The position numbers and the translations under genes were made by a program. Source: Phycisphaerae bacterium (GTDB taxonomy: Bacteria > Planctomycetota > Phycisphaerae > UBA1845). Taken from it: DNA of 34,520 nucleotides. This document shows, one piece after another, positions 16,527 to 24,333 of this stretch (the stretch's first letter is position 1; each line of letters begins with the position of its first letter). The DNA is taken from assembly GCA_029260055.1 (NCBI GenBank), contig JAJDDX010000291.1, forward strand, positions 1 through 34,520, written 5' to 3'. The notes beneath the pieces are model-generated. The model was not told the DNA's origin. It ran no database searches and saw nothing but the letters and a program-made list of their open reading frames with translations.

Positions 16527-16873
16527 GAGATTTGCTCCGACGTGGAGTAGGTGTACGGATTCGCACAGGCACGAAGATCCACCTTCAGGGTAGTCCTCAC
16601 GGCGCCATTCGTCAACGTTCTTTCAGTAGTGGTTTGGCGCGAGAATACGCCAAATGAAGGTCGGTAAACTCGCATTCCCAATGTGTCGCCGTTGTCGCGG
16701 CTCCTGTTGTAGCGCCCGGATCGTGATGTGACGCACGTACACTGGCCACGCGCCGGCTGCGCTGGTCCGGCAAACGCGCTGGCAGGATTCTTGCGGCCGC
16801 TGCACGGGCTGCGGGCTTGCACGACCGTGCCGCCGGCGTGCGGGCGGTCGAGCATGGATCTTCTTCGACGAGA
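16527..16873. other. 347-base gap with a weak promoter candidate
   Basis: No gene was found here. On the minus strand TTGACG (16610-16615) and TACCCT (16587-16592) are spaced by 17 bases and could drive the coiled-coil protein gene, but the -10 is poor. No clear terminator for the glycosidase gene was seen in the first bases after its stop. Confidence 0.4.
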
Positions 16874-19800
16874 TTATTGTGGAGTAGGGATGGACGCAGT
16901 GCTCCACACGATCGGCCCGATGGCCTCGGCCGGTCCGTCTAGTTCCAGCACGACGATGGTGTCGATGTCCCGGCGATGGGCGGCCGGGACTGTGATGCGA
17001 ATGCCGTCGTCGTCCTGCTCACACGCGCAGTCGCCGCCGGTCAGCAGCGTGCAGCCGACTACCCTGTTCGGCAGCGGAGGAAGGACGATCGCGGCGTCCG
17101 TCCAGTCGAGGACGTGCAGGTAGATTCGGTTGTCGGAGCACGTGCTGACGCCGCGCTCGCTCGGCTTGAACGGCCCGCCGCGGGTGCCGTAGATGCTCTT
17201 GCCGTACTTGGCGAGCCAATCACCCATTTCGCTCAGGCGGTCGACCTGTCTCGGCTCGATGCGGCCGTCCGGCATGGGGCCGACGTTGAAGAGAAGGTTC
17301 CCATCGCCGCCGACGGTTCGCACGAGCGTTTGGATACACTGCTTGAGCGGCTTCATCTGATCGTCGGGCTTCCAAGCCCACTGCCGGCAGATCGTCATGC
17401 AGGTTTCCCACGGGCGGTCGCGGTTAAAGCCGCCGATCTGCTGTTCGGGCGTGTCGAAGTCGCCGGGGTTGCCGGCGCTTTGGCTGGTGGTGCCGGCCAT
17501 GCCCTCTCGCCCCTTGCCGACGCGGTTGTTGATGATCAGATCGGGCTGGAGATTGCGGAGAAAGCCGTAGAGATCGTCTCCATATTCATGTGTCCAGGGC
17601 TTCTCCCACTCGCCGTCGAACCAGACGACGCCCAGCGGTCCGTAGTGCTCGATGATCTCCCGAAGCTGGCCTTTCATGTATTCGACGTAGCGTGGCAGGT
17701 TCGGCGTTGGCTTGATGCCTTTGCCGCCGGGGCTGCCTAAGGGATAGTCCTCGTGCCGCCAGTCGCAGATGGAGTAGTAGACGCAGAAACGAAGGTCGTG
17801 CTTCTTGCATGCCTCGGACAACTCCGCGAGCACGTCCCGCTTGAATGGCGTAGCGGTGATGTCGTAGTCGGTGAACGTAGAAGGCCAGAGGCAGAATCCG
17901 TCGTGGTGTTTGCTGGTGATGACGAGGTACTTCATGCCGGCTGAGACGGCGATGCGCACCCACGCGTCCGCATCGAACGCCGTCGGGTTGAACCGGCGAT
18001 AGAGATTGTCGTATTCCTCGATCGGAACGCCGTTGCCGCGTGACCAGCCGATCTCGGTGCCTTTGAGGGCGACGGGGCCCCAGTGAATGAACATGCCGAA
18101 ACGCGCGTCGCTAAACCAGTTCAGTCGGTCGTCGGGCTGCGTGGTGCTGCCTTGCTTAGTCGGCGGTGGAGCCACATCTGCCTCGACATGGAATAGTGCC
18201 TCTACTGGGATCGGTTGATGCTTGATGCCCGCGCCGCTGTAGAACACTTCGAGTACGTCATCGCCGCCGCGTTCGAAGTAGATGACTCGGATTCTGTGCA
18301 TCCCGGGGCCAAGGCCGATGTTGCCGTTGGCCTCTTTGCGGCCGTGCAGCCCGCCGTTTTCGACGATCAGCTTATTGCCGATGTAGAGCCTGCTGCCGTC
18401 GTCGCTTGCTGTGGTGAAAGTATAGACGCCTTGGCTTTGGATTTGGACGAATCCCGTGAACGCAAACCCGTAGGTGTCGTCGCGCTGCCGCTGCGTCAGA
18501 TCGAACTGCGCGGTTGTGCCCGACTTGACCGGTGTGAGCTCGTCGAAGTCAGGCAGCCCCTTCCACTCGCCTTCATAGTACCGATAGGCGAGCCCGGGCG
18601 TCGTATTGTCGGGTGTGTCCGGCTCGCGCGGTTCGGTGAAGGTGAACGTAGCTCGGGTGGCGAGTGCGTCCGGCGCGCCGCGGCGGACTGCTTTAGCCGC
18701 GATCGTGGCGGTTTCGCTCACCTTGAAGGGGCCGGTGTAGCGTGTGGATGCCGTTGTCGGCTCGGTGCCGTCGGTGGTGTAGAAGATCTTCACGTCTTTG
18801 CCGTCGGTCTCTATCGCGATGGTCGGCGGGTCGATGTAGAGCCCGCCGCGCGGTTTGATGTCGAGTGCATTGGCTCGATCGTACAGCGGTTGTGCCGGGA
18901 ACGTGTCGGCGCCGGGGTCCCGGGCGAGGGTCATCGCCATGATGCGGATGCGATCGTCCGTCGGAAGCGTCACGACGCTCGCACCCTTCGGGATATCCAT
19001 GCCGTATCGAAAGAGATAGCAGAAGACGTAGGGTTCGTTTCGGTCGGTGGCTGCGTCGTGGCGATGCGTGCCGACCCATGCGATGTCGTCGCGATGGATG
19101 AAGCCCGGTGCCATGCTGTCGCCGTCGAGGAGCTGGTCGCCGTCCATCAGGCTGTCGGATTGCCCGATCCAGCCACCGAAGGGTCGAACGGTGATCTCGG
19201 TGGCTTGATCGCCGACCTGGAAGATAGCGTCGGCAGGTTCGCCAGTTGTGGCTGCGAGGATGTAAAGGCGGTTGAACTCGCCGGTCGGCAGCGCGATCGA
19301 TTGGCCTTGGCACGAAAGGGCGTTGTCCACGCCGGGGGTCGCCGGCCCCATCGTGAAGGGGATGCCGCCGCTCGTCACCTTGGCGGGCAATAGCTCACCG
19401 GGCAGTGAATGGCCTTTGCCGTCGAAGTCGCCGCCGGATCGTTCGTTGTCGAGAGAGACCACGTCGCGATCGAACGCGAGCGGGATCGATTCGGCGGTTG
19501 GCGGATTCAGCGGTTCGTATGGGGAATGGAGCTTCACCGCGAACGTGCGGGGCTGGAACGGTTCGAGGTCGAAAGTGAGTTCGCCGCCGTCGACGCGGAC
19601 TTCGCCGACCGGCTCCTCAGCGCCACTGACCTCGCGGGCGGTGATGATGGGGTGTGCCATGGCGACGCGCACGGCCTTGGCCTCAAAGCCGTCTGCCTCC
19701 TGAACGCGCACGATGATCTGGTCGCTTAGTTCCGCCTTCTTGATCGCGCGGACGACCACCTGCGGCGTGCTCACGTCGAGCAGGGAGAGCCGTTTGCCGA

Positions 19801-22159
19801 GGGTGCCGGTGTGCCGGGACGTCTGGAACGCGATGAGCGGCTGATTGAGGCGAGCCGCTCGGCCGTTGGCGTTGCCTTTTCGCCAATCACCGGAATGACC
19901 GGCGAGGGCGTACGTCATGCGATGCCGACCCATGTCCTTCTGTACTTCCTTCGGCGTGTGGACGAGGGTCAGTCGAAGCGTGTCGTCGTTCGGTTTGTCC
20001 CAGCCGTACTTGCAGTCGCTGAAGATGGACGCGCCATATGAGCCGTCAGGTGCGGTCAGGTCTGCCCATTGCTGAGCGGGCACCTCGTACTTCGTTTCCG
20101 TGTTGTTGGGGCGCTCGATCACACCCCAGCCGAGGTCGTAGGTGGCCGTCGCGTTGGCGGCTGTCAGCGGGAATGCGGCCTTGAGCAGCGTTTGCGGCGT
20201 ATGCCAGTCGATTCTGCTGTCCCATACGACGCGATCACCGGCTGCCCCCGCTGCGAGGCTGACTTTCTGGATCACGGTCGATCCGGCGACATGGCGCACG
20301 ATCTCGACGGCCGCCCGCACCGGGCCGGCTTCGACGATTTTGACGTCGACGGGATTATCCGCGTAGGCATACGGTTCGGCGGAGACATCCTCGTACCGAA
20401 CCTCCCACTCGTCCCAGTAGTCGGGTGTGTTGCGCAGCAGTTCGAGACGCGCCGGCGCCTTCAGCAGTTCGCGATTCGTTGTCTTGTCGAAGATGCTCGC
20501 CACGTCGCCGTGCTCATCGATGCCGATGCGGTAATGGCGGTTTTCGATTTGGGAGGCCGCTACCGACAACTCGCTTTGTCCGGACCATGGCTTGTCCGCC
20601 GGCTGCACGTCGAACACGGCGAAGCCCGCCGATGGCACGCGGCCGAGGAACAACACGGTGATCTCTTTCTTGTAGGTGGACGTGATTTGCGACGGCACTT
20701 CGACGCCGCTTGGGTCGACCACGCGTACCGCCTTTGGTGCGGCCTCGGGGAAGCGGACCGTGGCTTCGATCACATCCTGTCGGTCGGATGCGAGTGGGTT
20801 ATAGACGACCAGCGGCACGCCGGTGGCCTGCGTGTCGAGCCCCCGCGCTACGGTGCCGACGGCCGTCGTGAGCACGTCGGAAAACTGGTTCAGTGCGATG
20901 ATCTCGTCGTTGAAGGAGAAGACATATGCCTGGGGGATGCTCGTGCCGGTCAGGTCGTCGTGGAACTGGTGCCAGAGGAAGCGGACCCACGCCTCTTCGA
21001 GCTTTTTTGTGGGATAGACGGTTCCACCGAGCCAGTCGGCTGTCACCGCGGCGCGCTCGGCGGCGTCGGCGAGCAGCTCGTTCTTCCGGTTCCATCGTTT
21101 CAAGGCTGCCATGGACGTGTAGCATCCGGTGCCATGGCGTGTCATGAGCATTTCGCCCTTGTATCGCGGCAGTTTGGCGACTTGCTCGGGCGTGAGGTCG
21201 CGGTAGAGCTGGTCGGCCGGTCTGTTGATGACTCGGATGGGTCCGTCGCCCGCGATTGACTTTTCGAGCCAGCCGACCGATTCGGGATTCGGTGCGCCGC
21301 CGACATCGCCGACGCCGACGTACTTGTAGCCTACGTAGGCTCCGGACTTTTCGCCGAGTGTGTTGATGGTGTCGAGCCACTCTTCGCTGACGCTGAGGTC
21401 TTCCTCCAGCTTGCTGACATAGGCGCCGGGGTTGACCGCGGCAATGAGCTCGGCGCCACCTACGCCCTCCCATACACCGACATCGAACGGGATTCCGATC
21501 GAGGAGCCCCAGGTCAGCTTCTGCGTGGAGAAGCCTGTTATGCCGCAATGCGCTGCGACCGACGGCAGGGCGTATCCGAAGCCGAAGCAGTCGGGCAGAT
21601 AGACATCGCAGCTCGTCTTGCCGAACTCGCGTTTGAAGTAGCCGTTACCATAGAGGGCGTGGCGGACCAGTGATTCGGGGGCCGGCACATTGACATCACA
21701 CGCATCGACCCAACTGCCGCAGACGTGCCACCTGCCCTGCTTGACGTATTCTTTGAGGCGAGCGTAATCCTCCGGGTAATACTCCTTCATCAACATGTAC
21801 CGGAACGAACCTTCGAAGCTGAAGGTGTAGTTCGGGAACTCGTCGAAGCGGGCGAAGTTGCCGTGCAGCGTGTCCGGGATGTACTCGTCGATCGTCTTTT
21901 GGATGGTCCAGAGCCACTGCGTATCGAGGTGCGCGGTAGCGGTGACGTAGAGCGTCGGGCGCTGCGTCGGCTCGGATTCGGCGGCTGTCTCCTCGGTGAC
22001 GGCCTGCGTATCGACCGGATCAGCGGCAAGCTCGGCGGCAACCGGCGGCCCGACGAGAAGAAAGGCGAGAAGTGCGTAGCGAGAAAGCCATGCTGGGGAT
22101 CGGAACGTGTGTGGCCGCGCGCTGCGCGCAGGCTCGGGATGCGACATGGATGGGTACAT
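16874..22159 (-). CDS. Exported multidomain glycosidase: GH38 alpha-mannosidase + chitobiase C-terminal-like + PA14 + GH29 alpha-L-fucosidase
   Basis: The protein has 1761 aa. After a signal peptide (hydrophobic ALLAFLLVG), a GH38 domain spans about 70-860. It has the metal-binding HLDTQWLW (His77, Asp79), the expected nucleophile region LPDCFGFGYALP (Asp190) and the conserved HDDLTGTSIPQ. A chitobiase-C-like domain (about 1107-1180, IFYTTDGTEPT) and a PA14 domain (about 1190-1325, YYEGEW, TTASDDGSRLYIG) follow. GH29 fills 1344-1761. It has GMFIHWG, SKHHDGFCLWPS and the nucleophile motif VVWFDGEW (Asp1515). Both catalytic units look intact. GH38 hydrolyses alpha-mannosides and GH29 alpha-L-fucosides, so one exported chain could trim fucosylated mannose glycans. 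PA14 may bind carbohydrate. The ATG at 22159 follows GAGG. A longer frame to 22216 has no ribosome binding site. Confidence 0.92.
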   Translation of the reverse strand: MYPSMSHPEPARSARPHTFRSPAWLSRYALLAFLLVGPPVAAELAADPVDTQAVTEETAAESEPTQRPTLYVTATAHLDTQWLWTIQKTIDEYIPDTLHGNFARFDEFPNYTFSFEGSFRYMLMKEYYPEDYARLKEYVKQGRWHVCGSWVDACDVNVPAPESLVRHALYGNGYFKREFGKTSCDVYLPDCFGFGYALPSVAAHCGITGFSTQKLTWGSSIGIPFDVGVWEGVGGAELIAAVNPGAYVSKLEEDLSVSEEWLDTINTLGEKSGAYVGYKYVGVGDVGGAPNPESVGWLEKSIAGDGPIRVINRPADQLYRDLTPEQVAKLPRYKGEMLMTRHGTGCYTSMAALKRWNRKNELLADAAERAAVTADWLGGTVYPTKKLEEAWVRFLWHQFHDDLTGTSIPQAYVFSFNDEIIALNQFSDVLTTAVGTVARGLDTQATGVPLVVYNPLASDRQDVIEATVRFPEAAPKAVRVVDPSGVEVPSQITSTYKKEITVLFLGRVPSAGFAVFDVQPADKPWSGQSELSVAASQIENRHYRIGIDEHGDVASIFDKTTNRELLKAPARLELLRNTPDYWDEWEVRYEDVSAEPYAYADNPVDVKIVEAGPVRAAVEIVRHVAGSTVIQKVSLAAGAAGDRVVWDSRIDWHTPQTLLKAAFPLTAANATATYDLGWGVIERPNNTETKYEVPAQQWADLTAPDGSYGASIFSDCKYGWDKPNDDTLRLTLVHTPKEVQKDMGRHRMTYALAGHSGDWRKGNANGRAARLNQPLIAFQTSRHTGTLGKRLSLLDVSTPQVVVRAIKKAELSDQIIVRVQEADGFEAKAVRVAMAHPIITAREVSGAEEPVGEVRVDGGELTFDLEPFQPRTFAVKLHSPYEPLNPPTAESIPLAFDRDVVSLDNERSGGDFDGKGHSLPGELLPAKVTSGGIPFTMGPATPGVDNALSCQGQSIALPTGEFNRLYILAATTGEPADAIFQVGDQATEITVRPFGGWIGQSDSLMDGDQLLDGDSMAPGFIHRDDIAWVGTHRHDAATDRNEPYVFCYLFRYGMDIPKGASVVTLPTDDRIRIMAMTLARDPGADTFPAQPLYDRANALDIKPRGGLYIDPPTIAIETDGKDVKIFYTTDGTEPTTASTRYTGPFKVSETATIAAKAVRRGAPDALATRATFTFTEPREPDTPDNTTPGLAYRYYEGEWKGLPDFDELTPVKSGTTAQFDLTQRQRDDTYGFAFTGFVQIQSQGVYTFTTASDDGSRLYIGNKLIVENGGLHGRKEANGNIGLGPGMHRIRVIYFERGGDDVLEVFYSGAGIKHQPIPVEALFHVEADVAPPPTKQGSTTQPDDRLNWFSDARFGMFIHWGPVALKGTEIGWSRGNGVPIEEYDNLYRRFNPTAFDADAWVRIAVSAGMKYLVITSKHHDGFCLWPSTFTDYDITATPFKRDVLAELSEACKKHDLRFCVYYSICDWRHEDYPLGSPGGKGIKPTPNLPRYVEYMKGQLREIIEHYGPLGVVWFDGEWEKPWTHEYGDDLYGFLRNLQPDLIINNRVGKGREGMAGTTSQSAGNPGDFDTPEQQIGGFNRDRPWETCMTICRQWAWKPDDQMKPLKQCIQTLVRTVGGDGNLLFNVGPMPDGRIEPRQVDRLSEMGDWLAKYGKSIYGTRGGPFKPSERGVSTCSDNRIYLHVLDWTDAAIVLPPLPNRVVGCTLLTGGDCACEQDDDGIRITVPAAHRRDIDTIVVLELDGPAEAIGPIVWSTASIPTPQ

Positions 22160-22242
22160 CGGTTCCTCGCTCGTTATGCGTGATGAATTCGGTCCGCCGC
22201 GAATAGTGCTGCGCACCGGGCGGCGGTTTCGCGGGGATCAAG

Positions 22243-22776
22243 CTAAGGCGTGGTGCGGGTTTCCGCAACTGGCTCCACTGGCGCGAGGTCGCCGGCCGGG
22301 GGTCCCGCCGACGCATGGGAAGGTCGCGTGCTTGCGGGTAGCCCGGCTTCGTACCAGGCTCGCCAGAGATCGGTGGCGGCCAAGAGCATCGCGACACCGA
22401 CGGCGGCGTAGAGCGCGCCAATCGCCACCCTGTCCAACGACGAGGTTCGCAGGATCCGTCCGGCGGTGGCCATGACGCCAATGAGCAACCACATTTGCCA
22501 CGAGAAGACGCCTCCGAGACAGACGCCGTCGCCCCGCTGGTGAATCCGGGCGGTGATACGCCGAACGCTCTTGCGCATGACGAAGCGATACTTCAGCGCG
22601 CCGGCGGCGCTGGCGGCTACAAGCAGCACGGCCGCCAACCAGGCCTCGGCTCTAAGTTCCCACCAGACTCCGCCGATCAACAGGGCGGCGCCGACGACCG
22701 TCCAGACTAGTGAAGCGGCCAGCAGGTGCGCGCGCTGAGACGCGGCCGGCTTCCAGTCGTGAATCCACTCGCGCAT
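22243..22776 (-). CDS. Small polytopic membrane protein of unknown function
   Basis: The 177-aa product begins MREWIHDWKPAASQRAHLL, a cytoplasmic tip. Four hydrophobic segments follow, near ASLVWTVVGAALLIGGVWW, AWLAAVLLVAASAAGAL, WQMWLLIGVMATAG and VAIGALYAAVGVAMLLAA. A proline-rich tail ends it. The ATG at 22776 follows GAGG. An in-frame GTG at 22818 is possible but is poorly placed behind its Shine-Dalgarno-like sequence. The gene ends 83 bases before the glycosidase gene and is in the same direction, so co-transcription is likely. No functional motif was recognised and a role in glycan processing is only a guess from position. Confidence 0.75.
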   Translation of the reverse strand: MREWIHDWKPAASQRAHLLAASLVWTVVGAALLIGGVWWELRAEAWLAAVLLVAASAAGALKYRFVMRKSVRRITARIHQRGDGVCLGGVFSWQMWLLIGVMATAGRILRTSSLDRVAIGALYAAVGVAMLLAATDLWRAWYEAGLPASTRPSHASAGPPAGDLAPVEPVAETRTTP

Positions 22777-23632
22777 TCGCCTCAACGTCTCGTTCTTCCC
22801 TTGCGTGCCGCGCCGCACCGAGACGGGCCGCTCCCACGGCGTCGCCGCTTTGATTCGGCACTACGTTCAACAACTCTTCCAGCAAATCTCGGCCCACAAG
22901 AAGCATAGCCAGTGCGATCTACTTCGTACGGAAAAAACTCGGAGCCGATCGAATTGACGTGTCGCATCTCCGGTTGTCCCTGGAACCGAGAAACTGTTGC
23001 AGTCGGCACCGAGTGGGGTCTCGCGTTTGCGGCCCGTGGATTCAAAACAAGCGTACTTGTGTACGATCAACAGGTGGGCCAAGAAAGGGCTCACTGGCGC
23101 GCCGGTAGCCTCAATCATGGCCGCGCCGTGGCCCGATAAGTAGTGTGCGCTCAGCATCTTGTCGTCCGATTCGGCGGCACTTGCGGGTTGCCCGAAAGAA
23201 GTCACAGAATGTTGGCACAACGTATGCTTAGTCGATATACGTACGGCGTCGCGCACGTGTCGCGGCGTGAAGGGAGGCGGGTTCGGGCCAAGCGGATTCC
23301 AGTCGATCGTACCGAGTACGACCGTTGGGAATCCCAAATCTGCAGGGCGAGTGGAATCAGGTTGAACTCCGCATGCCGACTGCTCGATGATGGCCCGCAG
23401 GCGTACCGTTTATGGGCGCTTGACACACCGCACGAAACGCGGATCGTGTGATATCCCGCGTTGGATCCCCGCAGGGATTCTCGCTTTCGGGAATCCCGGA
23501 GGGGGTCATTGCTCCCAGAAATGGGAACGCGAGCCGCCCGCGTACGGCTTGACGTACCGTGAGGCGCGGTGCAACGATACCGTGGACGGCCACGTGGCGT
23601 AGCGTCGCGAGGTTTTCGCCAGGAGCTGACGG
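22777..23632. other. 856-base divergent intergenic region without a supported gene
   Basis: The region lies between divergent membrane protein genes. Overlapping short ORFs on both strands (for example 22867-23337 minus and 23143-23451 plus) lack ribosome binding sites and ordered protein content. One hairpin (23474-23497) is present. Promoters for both flanking genes should lie here but were not identified. Confidence 0.5.
23474..23497. other. Hairpin of unknown role
   Basis: GGGATTCTCG and CGGGAATCCC form a 10-base-pair stem with one G-U wobble and a CTTT tetraloop. No T tract follows, so it is not a standard terminator. It could be the leader of the gene starting at 23633 or part of an untranslated RNA. 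Confidence 0.35.
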
Positions 23633-24169
23633 ATGCTCGGCAGGTTGACCATCAATCGCTCGATCGCTTCTATCGTGAGTAGAAGCTTCTGGCTATTGAT
23701 GGGCGCGATGCACGCTCCGGCGCTCGTCGGTTCGTGGCAATCATGCCTCGATAGCGGCCTGATCGCGTCTGAGCTTCTGGGTTGCATTGGCCTGACTGCC
23801 ACGATGCTCTTTTTCGTGGCGAAGTTCTTCGGTGTTCGGTTCCTGCCAGTTAGTCCCGGGAAGCGCCAGGTTGTCGCGCTTTGCCTGGTCGTTGCCCTGC
23901 TTCACGTGGGTTGCTTTGACTCCGAGCCCGGCACAACGTTCGCGGCTGAGTGCGTCACGGTCCTCATGACCGCCACGCTCATTTGCGGGCTCGCACAGGC
24001 CTCGAAGGTTTTGGCCGCCACGCTCAGTCGGCGAGGCGTTTCGCACAAGTCCTACCGTCCGGGTCTTCGGTTCGACCGGACCGCTTGCCATGACGGCTTT
24101 AGGCCCCACTGCTGGGTCCTTGCTTATCGTCTCTTCGGGCTTCGCGCCCCTCCCGTTGCCACTCCATAG
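23633..24169 (+). CDS. Small membrane protein of unknown function upstream of the heme cluster
   Basis: The 178-aa protein has about four hydrophobic segments within the first 130 residues: SFWLLMGAMHAPALVG, LLGCIGLTATMLFFVAKFFG, QVVALCLVVALLHVG and CVTVLMTATLICGLA. The last 40 residues are basic and unstructured-looking. The ATG follows AGGAG by eight bases. It precedes the hem genes by 164 bases on the same strand, so it may be in the same transcript. No family was recognised. It could be an ordinary membrane gene rather than part of heme synthesis. Confidence 0.6.
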   Translation: MLGRLTINRSIASIVSRSFWLLMGAMHAPALVGSWQSCLDSGLIASELLGCIGLTATMLFFVAKFFGVRFLPVSPGKRQVVALCLVVALLHVGCFDSEPGTTFAAECVTVLMTATLICGLAQASKVLAATLSRRGVSHKSYRPGLRFDRTACHDGFRPHCWVLAYRLFGLRAPPVATP

Positions 24170-24333
24170 CGCGTTGGGCATCCGCGGGCTCTTGTCATCG
24201 CTCGCAGCATCAACGCCGCAGGTAGTCACACGATTCGAGGATCGTTGACACTGACCTGACGCTCCGGACGTCGGCGCTTACACGCGTCGCATGACCGGAA
24301 GCACGAGTCCTAAGAGGCTGGAGTAGGCACGAC

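Noticed and set aside
18215-19393. 392-codon plus-strand open frame, with a similar one at 20069-21259
   Set aside because: Both are antisense to the GH38/GH29 glycosidase, whose motifs are clear. Their translations show no ordered protein pattern.
22867-23337. 156-codon minus-strand open frame in the divergent gap
   Set aside because: It has no ribosome binding site, no hydrophobic or domain pattern, and several overlapping frames of similar quality exist on both strands.
24245-24250. Perfect TTGACA upstream of the hemH-hemA fusion
   Set aside because: No acceptable -10 lies 15-19 bases downstream, so it was not called as a promoter. The TTGACA at 14993-14998 was rejected for the same reason.
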